Shown in pieces: positions 26,967-36,465 of a DNA stretch of 64,000 nucleotides. Position 1 is the first letter of the stretch; every line of letters starts with the position of its first letter. This DNA is from Arthrobacter dokdonellae. GTDB lineage: Bacteria > Actinomycetota > Actinomycetes > Actinomycetales > Micrococcaceae. The notes under the pieces were generated by a model. The model made no database searches. It was given only the letters and a program-made list of their open reading frames with translations, and was not told the origin of the DNA. Both the position numbers and the translations under genes were made by a program. The stretch is taken from NCBI RefSeq assembly GCF_003268655.1, contig NZ_CP029642.1:3844001-3908000 (forward strand). The letters run 5' to 3'.

Positions 26967-28607
26967 TTACTTGGCGGTGATGTCGTAGTACAGCGGAACG
27001 CCGTTCCAGCCAAACTTCACATTGCTGACGTTATTGCTCCATACGCCCTGGACAGCCTGGTACCACAGCGGGATGACCGGCAGGTCCTTCAACAGGATCT
27101 CCTGAGCCTGGTTGAAGATCTTGTTACCATCTTCAACGGTCTTGGCCGCCAAACCTTCCTTCAGCTTGGCGTCGAAGGCAGCGCTGGAGTAGTTGCCGTC
27201 ATTGGAACCGGCCCCCGTGCCGTACAACGGGCCGAGGAAGTCTTGCAGCGACGGGTAGTCGGCCTGCCAGCCGGCGCGGGAAGCACCGGTGAGCGCCTTC
27301 TTGTTGACCAGATCACGCATCTGCTTGAACGTGGCGATCGGGTTCAGCTGGGCCTTGATTCCCAGGGTGGTGGCAATCTGGTTGGCCATGGCCGTGATGT
27401 ATTCCTTGTTCCCGGCGCCATCAATGTTGGAGGTGATGGTGAAGACCTTGCCGGCCGGCCACGGGCTGATCTTGTCAGCCGCTGCCCAGAGTTCCTTGGC
27501 CTTCGTCGGGTTGTACTTGAGCACGTCGCTGCCGGGCAGGTTCGCGTCGTAGCCGTCCAGGACGGGTGAGGTGAATTCCGTGGCAACCTTTTTGTTGCCA
27601 TAGAAGATCTTGTCAATGATCTGCTGGCGGTCAATTGACATGGAGATCGCCTGGCGGCGCATCTGGCCGGCCTCGCCCTTGAACTCGGGCAGGTAGCTCG
27701 GAATCGTCATCGTGGCGTTGCCGGCATAGGCCTGGTTCACGAAGCGGCCCGCGAAGTCCGTCTTGAAGTTCTGCAGGCCGCTCGGCGGCACCTGGTCCAA
27801 AACGTCAAGGTTGTCGGACTGCACGTCCGTGTAGGCGGCGTCCGTGCTGTTGTACAGCTTGAACGTCACGCCGCCGTTCTTTGGCTTGTTAGGCCCCTTG
27901 TACTTCGGATTCGGGATCAAGGTGACGGACACATTGTGCTTCCATCCCCCCGGCGCCAGCATGTACGGGCCGTCGCCAATCGGGTTCTCGCCAAAGGCCT
28001 TCGTGTCCTTGTAAGCAGACTCGGGCAGCGGGTAGAACGCCGTGTATCCGAGCGCCAGCGGGAAATCGGACTCCGGCGCGGACAGTTCCACGGTGAAGGT
28101 GGTGTCGTCCACAACCTTCAGTCCGGACATTGTGTCCACCTTAGACTTTGGGTCCTGGACCTGTGCGTAACCCTTGATAGGAGCGAAGAAGTAGCTGTTC
28201 AGCTGTGCATTCTTGGCCGCCGCACCGAAGTTCCAAGCATCGACGAAGTTCTTCGCCGTGATGGGGGTGCCATCACTGAAGGTTTGACCGGACTTGATCT
28301 TGATGGTGTAGTTCTGGGAGTCCTTGGTGGTGATGGAATCAGCCAGTTCATTGACGGTCTTGCCGGTCACGTCGTAGCTGACCAAACCAGCGAAAATGAG
28401 GTCCATGACCCGGCCGCCACCAACTTCATTGGTGTTCGCCGGCAGCAGGCCATTTTGGGGCTCGGTACCGTTGGCGGTGATGGCCTTGCTGGTATTGCCG
28501 CCCGCGGTGCCGGAGTTGCCGCCACCCGTCGAGCCGCCGCATGCTGTAAGGGACATGGCCAGTACGGCTGCCACGCCCAGTGCTTTGGAAGTGCGCGAGA
28601 AACGCAT
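26967..28607 (-). CDS. Peptide ABC transporter substrate-binding lipoprotein
   Basis: 546-residue SBP_bac_5 family protein. The signal peptide ends in LTAC(GGS), giving a lipidated cysteine. The mature domain has the family features FSDGTPITAKNFVDAWNFGA and QAISMSIDRQQIIDKIFYG. It starts at ATG 28607 with a near-perfect AAGGAGG site. It is the first gene of the binding protein-DppB-DppC-double ATPase operon and delivers the ligand to the DppBC pore. The sequence cannot tell the exact peptide specificity. Confidence 0.9.
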   Translation of the reverse strand: MRFSRTSKALGVAAVLAMSLTACGGSTGGGNSGTAGGNTSKAITANGTEPQNGLLPANTNEVGGGRVMDLIFAGLVSYDVTGKTVNELADSITTKDSQNYTIKIKSGQTFSDGTPITAKNFVDAWNFGAAAKNAQLNSYFFAPIKGYAQVQDPKSKVDTMSGLKVVDDTTFTVELSAPESDFPLALGYTAFYPLPESAYKDTKAFGENPIGDGPYMLAPGGWKHNVSVTLIPNPKYKGPNKPKNGGVTFKLYNSTDAAYTDVQSDNLDVLDQVPPSGLQNFKTDFAGRFVNQAYAGNATMTIPSYLPEFKGEAGQMRRQAISMSIDRQQIIDKIFYGNKKVATEFTSPVLDGYDANLPGSDVLKYNPTKAKELWAAADKISPWPAGKVFTITSNIDGAGNKEYITAMANQIATTLGIKAQLNPIATFKQMRDLVNKKALTGASRAGWQADYPSLQDFLGPLYGTGAGSNDGNYSSAAFDAKLKEGLAAKTVEDGNKIFNQAQEILLKDLPVIPLWYQAVQGVWSNNVSNVKFGWNGVPLYYDITAK

Positions 28608-28780
28608 TCCGCCTCCTTGGTTATGAAATGGATTCGAGCCGAAACGCACCCACTGCGTGTTCATCGTTGAACTTGGACGTGTCCCAACTCATACCGGTCA
28701 AGGCTACCCGGAAATGGTTACCACCAAGTAATCCGGAACACATCCTGCCCAGATCTTTATCGAGATGAAACCTTAAACGC

Positions 28781-28815
28781 GGCAGCCCGCACCCTCGCAG
28801 AGGGAGCGGGCTGCC
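28781..28815 (-). terminator. Terminator downstream of typA
   Basis: Ten-bp outer stem GGCAGCCCGC/GCGGGCTGCC plus an inner CCCTC/GAGGG stem, 17 bases after the typA stop, followed on the minus strand by a T-containing stretch. Confidence 0.75.
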
Positions 28816-28831
28816 ATTTCGGGCCGTTACG

Positions 28832-30748
28832 TCAGACCTTGGCGCGGCTGCGGAAGGCCTTCGCACGGTCACCGGCGTTCAGGATGAGCTTGCGGATGCG
28901 CACGGACTCCGGGGTCACCTCGACGCACTCGTCTTCGCGAGCGAATTCGAGCGACTCTTCCAGAGTCAAGCTGCGCGGCGGGGTCATGTTTTCGAAGGTG
29001 TCCGAGGAAGCTGCACGCATGTTGGTGAGCTGCTTTTCCTTCGTGATGTTCACGTCCATGTCGTCGGCGCGGGAGTTCTCGCCAACGATCATGCCTTCGT
29101 AGACCTCGGAGGTGGGCTGCACGAAGAAGGTCATGCGTTCCTGGAGCTTGATCATGGCGAACGGGGTCACCACACCGGCGCGGTCAGCCACGATCGAACC
29201 GTTGTTGCGGTACTCGATGGGGCCGGCCCACGGCTCGTAACCTTCAGCGATGGAGGAAGCAATACCTGCACCGCGGGTGTCGGTCAGGAACCGGGTGCGG
29301 AAGCCGATCAGGCCGCGGGCAGGAACGATGAATTCCATGCGGCACCAGCCGGTGCCGTGGTTGGCCATGTTGACCATGCGGCCCTTGCGTGCTGCCATCA
29401 GCTGCGTGACGGAGCCGAGGTACTCCTCGGGCACGTCGATGGTCATGTGTTCCATCGGCTCGTGCACCTTGCCGTCAACCAGCTGGGTCACAACCTGGGG
29501 CTTGCCCACGGTCAGCTCAAAGCCTTCGCGGCGCATCTGCTCCACGAGGATGGCCAGTGCCAGCTCGCCACGGCCCTGGACTTCCCAGGCGTCGGGACGC
29601 TCGGTGGGGAGGACCTTCAGCGAAACGTTGCCCACCAGTTCCTTGTCAAGGCGGTCCTTGACCTGGCGTGCGGTGACCTTGTGGCCCTTGACGCGGCCGG
29701 CGATCGGGGAGGTGTTGATACCGATGGTCATGGAGATGGCCGGCGGGTCAACGGTGATCAGCGGCAGCGGCTGGGGATCGTCGATGTCTGTCAGCGTCTC
29801 ACCAATGGTGATTTCCTCGATGCCGGCAACGGCGACGATCTCACCGGGGCCTGCGGATTCGGTCGGAACACGCGTCAGTGCCTGGGTGGCCAGAAGTTCG
29901 GTGATTTTAACCGCTTTGATGGTTCCGTCGTGGCGGTACCAGGCAACGGTCTGGCCTTTGCGCAGGGTGCCGTTGAAGATGCGCAGCAGCGCCAGGCGGC
30001 CCAGGAACGGGGAGGCGTCAAGGTTGGTCACGTGGGCCTGCAGGACACCCTCGGGGTTGTAGCGGGGGGCCGGGATGTGGTCGACGATGGTCTTGAACAG
30101 CGGCTCGAGGTCTTCGTTGTCCGGAGCAGTACCATTTTCGGGCTGCTTTAGGGAAGCGCGGCCCAGCTTGCCGGAGGCATAAACAACAGGGACGTTCAAG
30201 ACGGCGTCGAGGTCCAGGTCGGGGACCTCGTCGGCCAAGTCGGATGCCAGGCCCAGCAGCAGGTCCATGGACTCGGCCACGACCTCGTCGATGCGGGCGT
30301 CGGGGCGGTCGGTCTTGTTGACCAGCAGGATCACGGGCAGCTTGGCGGCCAGTGCCTTGCGCAGCACAAAGCGGGTCTGCGGCAGCGGGCCTTCGGAGGC
30401 GTCGACGAGGAGCACTACGCCGTCCACCATGGACAGCCCGCGCTCCACCTCGCCACCGAAGTCGGCGTGGCCGGGGGTGTCGATGACGTTGATGGTCATG
30501 ACCTGGCCGTCAGCGGAGGGTCCGTTGTAGGCCACCGTGGTGTTCTTGGCCAAAATGGTGATGCCCTTTTCGCGCTCCAGGTCTCCGGTATCCATGGCGC
30601 GTTCGGCAACATTGCTATGTTCGGCAAATGAGTGCGTCTGCTTGAGCATGGCGTCGACCAAGGTGGTCTTGCCATGGTCAACGTGCGCCACAATGGCGAC
30701 GTTGCGCAGGTCATTGCGCGAGGCAGTGTTGAGGGAAGTATCGCTCAT
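28832..30748 (-). CDS. typA: Translational GTPase TypA/BipA
   Basis: 638-residue ribosome-associated GTPase of the elongation-factor superfamily, linked to ribosome assembly and stress growth. G1 AHVDHGKTT is at 21-29, followed by G3 [14 protein letters not shown] and G4 [11 protein letters not shown]-like domain III/V follow, then the TypA-specific C-terminal domain with [16 protein letters not shown]. The length is normal for the family. It is monocistronic, with a terminator after it and about 310 bases of non-coding DNA before it. Confidence 0.95.
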   Translation of the reverse strand: MSDTSLNTASRNDLRNVAIVAHVDHGKTTLVDAMLKQTHSFAEHSNVAERAMDTGDLEREKGITILAKNTTVAYNGPSADGQVMTINVIDTPGHADFGGEVERGLSMVDGVVLLVDASEGPLPQTRFVLRKALAAKLPVILLVNKTDRPDARIDEVVAESMDLLLGLASDLADEVPDLDLDAVLNVPVVYASGKLGRASLKQPENGTAPDNEDLEPLFKTIVDHIPAPRYNPEGVLQAHVTNLDASPFLGRLALLRIFNGTLRKGQTVAWYRHDGTIKAVKITELLATQALTRVPTESAGPGEIVAVAGIEEITIGETLTDIDDPQPLPLITVDPPAISMTIGINTSPIAGRVKGHKVTARQVKDRLDKELVGNVSLKVLPTERPDAWEVQGRGELALAILVEQMRREGFELTVGKPQVVTQLVDGKVHEPMEHMTIDVPEEYLGSVTQLMAARKGRMVNMANHGTGWCRMEFIVPARGLIGFRTRFLTDTRGAGIASSIAEGYEPWAGPIEYRNNGSIVADRAGVVTPFAMIKLQERMTFFVQPTSEVYEGMIVGENSRADDMDVNITKEKQLTNMRAASSDTFENMTPPRSLTLEESLEFAREDECVEVTPESVRIRKLILNAGDRAKAFRSRAKV

Positions 30749-31057
30749 GCGTGAAGACTCGTTTCAGTTGGGCCCGGCTGCAGGCCCGAAAGGGCGACGG
30801 CAGAAAGTCACTTATATGTTTGGCCGCGATTGGTCGGCAGATAACACCATTCTAGACGCAGTGCCAAATACGGCCTAGCCACCTTATCGCACCCCGGCCA
30901 TGTTTTCGCACACCCCGCCCGCCAGTTTCCGCACGAAGGGCGCGTTTTCTACCCAAAAAGTACGACGACGGCACGTGCGTTCCGTGACAAAGCTCACCTC
31001 CCGGCGTCGTCCTCCACGGGCAGCGCCCCCGCTGCTGTTGGACAGGCCGGGCCGGTC
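30749..31057. other. Non-coding interval upstream of typA
   Basis: 309 bases between the typA start and the stop of the next binding protein. It must hold the typA promoter and the end of the neighbouring transcript. A small GCAGCG/CGCTGC hairpin (31020-31035) is the only structure noted; no gene or confident promoter was found. Confidence 0.5.
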
Positions 31058-32848
31058 CTACTTGACGTACTTCCAGTCCCAGACGTTCCACCACACCCCG
31101 ACCGGCACCGGCGAATACTGCACGCCCGACACGTGCGGGCCGTAGGCGGCAGCAGCGCTGCGCTGGAACAGGGGCAGCCCGTAGCCGGCGCCGAAGACGA
31201 GCTTGTCGATCTGCATCTTCAGCGCGTTTTGCTTGGCATCGTCGGGTTCCCCTGCCAGCTGCTCGGTCAGCTGGTCCACCACCGTGTTGGAGAAGTTGTT
31301 CAGGTTGGACGGCGCCCCGGTGCGGAACACCTGGGGAACCTGGACGGAACCAGTCGGGTTGCTCGTCCAGCCGTACAGGGCGACGTCAAACGCGCCGTCC
31401 TTGAGCGCCTGAAGCCACTGGGCGGAGCCCTTGCCGGCGTCCGTGACCGTGAACCCCGCCATCCGGGCCGAGGCCGAAATCAGGTCAAACTCCGCCGCCC
31501 GGACGGGATCGTCCTTGTTGTACAGGATCCTGACGGTGGGCGTGGCTCCTGCCAGCAGTTTCTTGGCGGCGTCGATGTCCGCCGCGGCGAAGCCGGCGCT
31601 GCCGTTGCTGCTGGTCGATTCCTTGTACGGGGTCTGGACGGCGCGGAACACAAACGAGTCAAGCACGGTCGCGTCCGGGTTGAGAGGCTTGGCCACCTGG
31701 TCAACGATGTCCTGGCGGGGCACCGTATTCAGGAAGGCAGTGCGCAGGTCAGGCTTGGCAAGAACGCCCTTGAAGTTGAGCACGGCCTGGTCGAAGCCAA
31801 GGGTGTTGCCCACCTGGGTCTGGACGCCGTCGGACTTTACCTCGGCCAGCGCCGCCAGGTTGTCCGCGGTCAGGGTTGGCGAGGCGACGTCGGCTGACTT
31901 GGCCTTCAGGGCCGCGATCTGCGCGTCCGCCTTGGAATTGTAGTGGACCGTGATGGTGTCCAGGGTGGGGACCGTCCCCCAGTTGTAGTCGACGTTGCGG
32001 GTGAGCACCAGTTCCTTGCCGGCGGTGATGCCCTTGACCAGGTACGGGCCGTTGGACAACGCAAGGGAGGGATCCGGCATGGACTTCGTGTCAAAGCCGG
32101 TGTTCCAAAAATTAGCCACCTTGCGGAGTTCCGGATTCGGCTTGACCGGAGCGGAGGGGTCGCCCTTGGGGATGCCCTGCAACAGCGAAACCAAGGCGTC
32201 GGCGTCCTTGAGGCCAGCGCGGACGGCCACAATGTGCGCCGGAATGCTCACGGTGGAGCCCAGGGCCGTTTCCCAGTCGGAGTACGGCTTCGTGTAACTA
32301 AGCGTCAGCGAACTGCCGTTGTCGCCAATGACCGGCATGGACGTTTGGGACAGCCCGGTGGTGTCCCCGCCGTAGTTGAAGTAGGCGCTGCCTTTGACCA
32401 CCTTGAAGGCGGGGTCCAAGGTGGCGTCGTTGTAGTAGCCCGAGGCGGCGGCCCACTGAAGGAAGAGATCGGCGGCCGTGACGGGGGCGCCGTCGGACCA
32501 TTGGACGCCGCTGTTGATGGTGTATTTGATGGTCAGCGGCTTGTCCGAAATCTTTTCATACTTGCCGAACTTGTCGTTCATGACCAGTTTGAGATCGCTG
32601 TCCACGTAGTTGAAGCCGGAGTGCGTCGCATAGTCGATGCGCGTGTTCGTGCCGCCCTGGCCGGTGGTGCTGGCGGCATTGAACGACGTGAACGGTGCCG
32701 GCTCGAGGACGGTGATGTTGCCGCCCTGCGAAGTGGTGGCCGTCGCCGTCGATTCCTTGGGGGCGGGCGGTGTCCCCGTGCAGGCGCCCAATGCCAGTAC
32801 TGCGGCAGCCGCCAGGGTGAATGCCTTGGAAATGCGTCCGGCCCGCAT
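31058..32848 (-). CDS. Orphan peptide-type ABC transporter substrate-binding lipoprotein
   Basis: 596-residue SBP_bac_5 protein. The signal ends in LGAC (C of ACTGTPPAP), so it is a lipoprotein. Mature-region motifs are VQWSDGAPVTAADLFLQWAA and the C-terminal VDQLTEQLAGEPDD. It starts at ATG 32848 with CTGGAGG upstream. It belongs to the same family as the binding protein on the other side of typA, but no permease or ATPase is adjacent, so it may feed the DppBC system nearby or another transporter. Confidence 0.85.
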   Translation of the reverse strand: MRAGRISKAFTLAAAAVLALGACTGTPPAPKESTATATTSQGGNITVLEPAPFTSFNAASTTGQGGTNTRIDYATHSGFNYVDSDLKLVMNDKFGKYEKISDKPLTIKYTINSGVQWSDGAPVTAADLFLQWAAASGYYNDATLDPAFKVVKGSAYFNYGGDTTGLSQTSMPVIGDNGSSLTLSYTKPYSDWETALGSTVSIPAHIVAVRAGLKDADALVSLLQGIPKGDPSAPVKPNPELRKVANFWNTGFDTKSMPDPSLALSNGPYLVKGITAGKELVLTRNVDYNWGTVPTLDTITVHYNSKADAQIAALKAKSADVASPTLTADNLAALAEVKSDGVQTQVGNTLGFDQAVLNFKGVLAKPDLRTAFLNTVPRQDIVDQVAKPLNPDATVLDSFVFRAVQTPYKESTSSNGSAGFAAADIDAAKKLLAGATPTVRILYNKDDPVRAAEFDLISASARMAGFTVTDAGKGSAQWLQALKDGAFDVALYGWTSNPTGSVQVPQVFRTGAPSNLNNFSNTVVDQLTEQLAGEPDDAKQNALKMQIDKLVFGAGYGLPLFQRSAAAAYGPHVSGVQYSPVPVGVWWNVWDWKYVK

Positions 32849-33064
32849 TCCACCTCCAGTTTCTTTGCCTCTGTTGTCGGCTTCCCGGGCCGCCGGCTGC
32901 ATGCCGCGGCGGGTGCCAGCCTGTCTGAAAGACTACCGCAGGTCACGGGGCAGGACGGGCGGGCGCCCGGCTGGTCGGTGCGTTTGGAGCGCAGCGCGGG
33001 GCCCGGCGTCGTGTTCTGCTATTCCGTGGCTTCAGCAGCCGGTCGGCTCAGCGAGAGGTGGTCC

Positions 33065-33598
33065 TCAGTAGCCGGTGGAGCCGTCGAGGCATTCGCGCAG
33101 CAGGTCGATGTGGCCCAGATGCCGGGCATATTCCTCAATCAGGTGCGTATACACCCAGCGCAGGTTCAGCTCCTGGCCGTGCCGCAGTCCGGGGAGCGCG
33201 GCGTCGAGATCGACCGCGTGGGCCGCGAAGACGCGGACGCTGGCCAGCTCCTCCGAGTAGGCCGCGACGTCGGCAAGGGCCGTTTCCGGGCTGTGGGCGT
33301 TGAAGTCCGCGTCCGGGTCCTCGGCCTTATAGCGGGCGGGCTGCGTGGCGCCTGCGACGATGTTTGAGAACCAGTAGCGTTCCACATCGGTCAGGTGGCG
33401 GACAACGCCGGCGATGGTCATGGTGGAGGGCGGCACTGATGCCCGGCAGAGCTGGCTGGCAGTCAGTCCGCCGATCTTGACGGGCAATGTTTCGCGGTAG
33501 AACTCCAGCCAGGCTTCCAGCGATTCCCGCTCCCCCGCCAGGAACGGTGGGCCGGTGCGGGTGTCGGCGACTTCGGGCGTGCGTTCTTCGGTTTCCAT
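33065..33598 (-). CDS. DinB superfamily (DUF664, mycothiol-transferase-like) protein
   Basis: 177-residue four-helix-bundle protein. The DUF664/DinB_2 features are VVRHLTDVERYWFSN (helix with metal-ligand His) and NLRWVYTHLIEEYARHLGHI (two further His near the C-terminus), which form the metal site. Relatives include mycothiol-dependent S-transferases, plausible in an organism that makes mycothiol. It begins at ATG 33598; the longer frame adds a non-homologous stretch. It is single and divergent from the VOC gene. Confidence 0.82.
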   Translation of the reverse strand: METEERTPEVADTRTGPPFLAGERESLEAWLEFYRETLPVKIGGLTASQLCRASVPPSTMTIAGVVRHLTDVERYWFSNIVAGATQPARYKAEDPDADFNAHSPETALADVAAYSEELASVRVFAAHAVDLDAALPGLRHGQELNLRWVYTHLIEEYARHLGHIDLLRECLDGSTGY

Positions 33599-33715
33599 GG
33601 AATGACTCTTCCATACTGTTCGCGGCTGATGCGGGATGGGGATTGGTACCGGTTTTATCCGTTTGATGGGGGGTGACGGGTGGCCCATTCGGGCGGTTGG
33701 CGGCAGAATCTACCC

Positions 33716-34093
33716 ATGGGCTTCCGAATTGAAAACATATCCTTTGACTCGACAACGCCGGTCGAGACTGCGCAGTTCTGGGCTGAAGCCCTCGGCTGGC
33801 GGCTCATCGATGACGATCCGGACGAAATTTGCCTGCAGCCGGCCGCGGGCAGTCCGGAGGCGGGCGTGCTCCCGGACATCCTTTTCCTGCGCGTGCCGGA
33901 AATCAAAGCAGTCAAGAACCGCCTGCACCTCGACCTGCGCCCGGACGACCAGGCGGCTGAGGTGGCACGACTGGAAGCGTTGGGGGCCCGGCGTGTTGAC
34001 GTGGGCCAGGGCACTGGGGTGACTTGGGTGGTCATGGCGGACCCGGAGGGCAACGAGTTTTGCGTGCTGCGGACGGTGCCGGTCTCGGAATAG
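33716..34093 (+). CDS. VOC (glyoxalase/bleomycin-resistance fold) family protein
   Basis: 125-residue protein composed of two beta-alpha-beta-beta-beta units: IENISFDSTTPVETAQFWAE at the N-terminus and TWVVMADPEGNEFCVLR at the C-terminus. Family members are metal-dependent lyases, dioxygenases or binding proteins; this one has no identifiable specific substrate. It starts at ATG 33716; CAGAAT six bases upstream could be a leaderless -10. Confidence 0.78.
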   Translation: MGFRIENISFDSTTPVETAQFWAEALGWRLIDDDPDEICLQPAAGSPEAGVLPDILFLRVPEIKAVKNRLHLDLRPDDQAAEVARLEALGARRVDVGQGTGVTWVVMADPEGNEFCVLRTVPVSE

Positions 34094-34205
34094 CGCGGGC
34101 TGCGCCCACAAGTGCGAGGGCCCCGGGCCGAGCCTGCGAAGCCAGGGAGCGCTTGGCTGTGGATAACTTCAAGCGGGAAAACCGGTTCGCTGGAAAAATT
34201 GCGGC

Positions 34206-34688
34206 ATGGGAATCAGATATTTTGCACTTCCGGTGCCACCGCAATTGGTCAACATCGCCCGGATCAATCCGCGCGCGTTCCTGTCCGACCGCCATTTTTG
34301 GGAGTCCTGGTCGGATCCTCCGGACAGGCCGGAGGGGCTTTTTCTGGACAAGGCCTGGCGGGATCTGCAGTGGCTGCTGGACGGCACTGGGGAGGACGCG
34401 CCCAGGGCTGCGTACGAGTTGGTCAGGGGCGCGGTCACGCAGTACGGCTACGGTTGGATCCCCTATGACCGGGTCCTTGACGAAGCCCAGGTGGCGGACG
34501 TGGCGAAGGACCTGGCCACTATCAGCCTGGCCGAGCTCTATCAGGGCTACACGCCGCGCGTATCCCCCGATTGGGCGGCCATCATGGACGGGCGGCGGGA
34601 CTCTCTCGACACGTATTTGGGGAAGGCCGCGACCTTCACGCGACAGCTGGCGAAGCAGGGGCTTGGCCTGATCTACTCCATCGGCTGA
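34206..34688 (+). CDS. DUF1877 (YfbM-like) family protein
   Basis: 160-residue soluble protein beginning MGIRYFALPV and containing LDKAWRDLQWLLDGTGEDAP, which are characteristic of DUF1877. The family function is unknown. No clear Shine-Dalgarno precedes ATG 34206. It is a single gene in a series of unrelated small genes, convergent with the methyltransferase-like gene. Confidence 0.78.
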   Translation: MGIRYFALPVPPQLVNIARINPRAFLSDRHFWESWSDPPDRPEGLFLDKAWRDLQWLLDGTGEDAPRAAYELVRGAVTQYGYGWIPYDRVLDEAQVADVAKDLATISLAELYQGYTPRVSPDWAAIMDGRRDSLDTYLGKAATFTRQLAKQGLGLIYSIG

Positions 34689-34700
34689 AGCGCCGGGCTT

Positions 34701-35186
34701 TCAGCTGATGGAGCGGAACGCGTGCACGGAGCGCCAGTCCAGCCATCGCGGCGTGGTGGCACAGTAGCGGTGGTACGCCTCGCCAAACCGGCCGCGCAGG
34801 GCCTCCTCTTCCCGCGCTATCTGAAAGCGGTCCATCGCCAGCACAAACCCGCCCACGGGCAGCCACGCCTGCCAGGAGCCGCGGTCCACGGCATGGGCAA
34901 CCAGCAGGCCGGCCAATCCCACGTACATGGGATTGCGCGAGATGCCGTTGCTGCCACCCGTAACCAGCACCGAGGCGTTCCCAGGGGCCGTGGGATCGAG
35001 GGTGGTGCCGTGGCGGACGAAGGCCCCAAGGGCCGCAAGCACCAGCGCTCCGGAACCCGCTGCAATCGCGGCCGCAGCCACGCGCCTGGTCCTCCGGGCC
35101 TTGCGCCCGTTCGGCGTCAACCGCTGCGCCAGGCCAGCTGCGACCATGGCAACGGGTGGAACGGGAATGCCTTCATGCCTGTTCAT
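34701..35186 (-). CDS. Isoprenylcysteine methyltransferase-like membrane protein
   Basis: 161-residue protein with about three transmembrane helices. The C-terminal half has the ICMT/PEMT-type SAM-binding pattern: SRNPMYVGLAGLLVAHA, then REEEALRGRFGEAYHRYCA. Bacterial members methylate lipids or small substrates; this substrate is unknown. I start at ATG 35186 (MNRHEGIPV) with GGAGGAG upstream; the larger frame reaching 35573 has no support. Confidence 0.78.
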   Translation of the reverse strand: MNRHEGIPVPPVAMVAAGLAQRLTPNGRKARRTRRVAAAAIAAGSGALVLAALGAFVRHGTTLDPTAPGNASVLVTGGSNGISRNPMYVGLAGLLVAHAVDRGSWQAWLPVGGFVLAMDRFQIAREEEALRGRFGEAYHRYCATTPRWLDWRSVHAFRSIS

Positions 35187-35325
35187 GGTGCTCCTCCACG
35201 TTGGTGAATCCGTCCCCTCCTTCAAGGGTAGGACCTTGGCGGGCCGGAAGGCACGGATCAACAGCTGCCGACGAACAATCAGAGTTCGCCGAAGCCAAAC
35301 TTGACTATTGAAGGGAGCCCGGCCG

Positions 35326-35544
35326 TCAGCTGGGCGCGTTGCATCGTTCGTGGGCAACCACTCGCGGCCGGCGTTGTCCAGGGCCGTCAGTTGGGCGCCA
35401 TGCATCGTGGTGAGCGACAAGATCCTTGCGGGCAATGACCACGCCGAGTTCCTCGTGGGCCTCGCGGACCGCCGCTTCACCCGCGGATTCATCGGGCTCC
35501 ACATGGCCCGCTGCTCGCACCTCCAGCCCTTCACGACAACCCAA
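35326..35544 (-). pseudogene. Nudix hydrolase remnant
   Basis: A complete Nudix box is readable on the minus strand (GHVEPDESAGEAAVREAHEE then LGV, fitting GX5EX7REUXEEXGU). However, no sensible N-terminus precedes it in frame, and reading stops about 30 residues after it. Upstream residues consistent with a Nudix start occur in another frame. A 26-base sequence is duplicated within it (35322-35347 and 35383-35408, three mismatches). It lies just outside the repeat-bounded block. The rest of 35187-35577 shows no intact gene. Confidence 0.6.
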
Positions 35545-35577
35545 GGAGGGTCGTCGGCCGTCAGCCGGCCCATGGGT

Positions 35578-35601
35578 GCGTCAATAACGCTAGACGTTAA
35601 A
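35578..35601. repeat. Left copy of 24-bp direct repeat (att-like)
   Basis: Identical over 24 bases to 39148-39171, the 3' end of ychF. Read on the minus strand in the ychF frame it still encodes RFNV-stop. It also contains the vapC stop codon. Confidence 0.75.
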
Positions 35602-36052
35602 TCTCAACCCGACCACCTTCCGGCGGATAGGGCCATCTTGTTAAGCGCATATCGGTCACTCCGGGTGCGATTACATCAAGTCCAGCAGACCGGGCAGCCG
35701 GACCGAGCCTACGGTCATACGTGAGGACCGCCGATGCATCGAGTCGCATCGCCGCCTCAAGATGCAGAGCGTCGAGCGTGCGCAGGTACGGCATGGGCAA
35801 GAAGCCGGCACTGCGGTAGACAGCCCTGTCGAGCGCCGCAAGTCCGACGCCATCGAGGAGACGAGTCACATCGGACTGCTCGAGGGCCTCCCGAACTGCA
35901 ACGCGACGCAGTTCGGTCTCGAGCAGATCGCTGGAGACGAGGGTGGCCGGCGTCCGGTCGAGCCAGTCCAGGAGCGCCGGGCTCTCCGGCTGATCGATTA
36001 ACAGCGCACCAAGAGCGGAGGTGTCGACGTAGATGACCGGATGGCTGATCAC
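35597..36052 (-). CDS. vapC: PIN-domain toxin VapC
   Basis: 151-residue PIN-domain ribonuclease toxin. The four acidic active-site positions are present: D10 in YVDTSALGAL, E47 in LLETELRR, D94 in TLDALHLEA and D113 in LTYDRR. It starts at GTG 36052, overlapping the antitoxin stop by four bases, the standard coupled arrangement. Its stop codon lies inside the left 24-bp repeat. The toxin probably cleaves RNA when its partner is degraded. Confidence 0.88.
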   Translation of the reverse strand: MISHPVIYVDTSALGALLIDQPESPALLDWLDRTPATLVSSDLLETELRRVAVREALEQSDVTRLLDGVGLAALDRAVYRSAGFLPMPYLRTLDALHLEAAMRLDASAVLTYDRRLGPAARSAGLDVIAPGVTDMRLTRWPYPPEGGRVEI

Positions 36053-36330
36053 AGGCGATCGCCGCGTAGGTCGTCGAGCGTCGCGGCGAGACCTCGCTCC
36101 GAGGTCTTGCGTTCAATGTCCAACGCCCTCCAGCCACCCTCGCGGCGGGCGGGCCGGGCAATTGGAAGTGCCGCAGCGGGCGCATCCAACGGTACGATCC
36201 TACCCACCGGCACCCCGCTGTTGGTCAGGACGAACGAGTGGCCCTCGCTCACCGCGCGGAGTACGCGCCCCGACTCGTTGCGAAGTTCCCGTTGTGACAA
36301 GCTCTCTGCTTGAGGTTCACTGCTACCCAT
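36049..36330 (-). CDS. vapB: Phd/YefM-type antitoxin of the VapBC pair
   Basis: 93-residue antitoxin. The N-terminal DNA-binding/dimer domain SQRELRNESGRVLRAVSEGH and FVLTNSGVPVGRIVPL match the Phd/YefM fold; the basic C-terminus (ARREGGWRALDIERKTSERG) would wrap the toxin. The start at ATG 36330 has a TACGCT -10 element six bases upstream, so the message is probably leaderless. The upstream interval 36331-36465 would carry both divergent promoters. Confidence 0.85.
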   Translation of the reverse strand: MGSSEPQAESLSQRELRNESGRVLRAVSEGHSFVLTNSGVPVGRIVPLDAPAAALPIARPARREGGWRALDIERKTSERGLAATLDDLRGDRL

Positions 36331-36336
36331 GATGCA

Positions 36337-36342
36337 AGCGTA
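36337..36342 (-). promoter_or_regulatory. Putative leaderless -10 element of vapB
   Basis: TACGCT, six bases, then ATG. Confidence 0.4.
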
Positions 36343-36453
36343 GCACCCGTGCGACGCCAACGCAGGAACAAGGCGAACACGCAGTGCGACGTGCGCCTCC
36401 GGCAGCACCGTGGGCGACGGTTCAGGCAACAAGCGCCATGAACCTCGTGGGCC

Positions 36454-36459
36454 TAGAAT
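36454..36459 (+). promoter_or_regulatory. Putative leaderless -10 element of the DUF3090 gene
   Basis: TAGAAT, six bases, then ATG at 36466; no Shine-Dalgarno. Confidence 0.5.
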
Positions 36460-36465
36460 ACTGAC

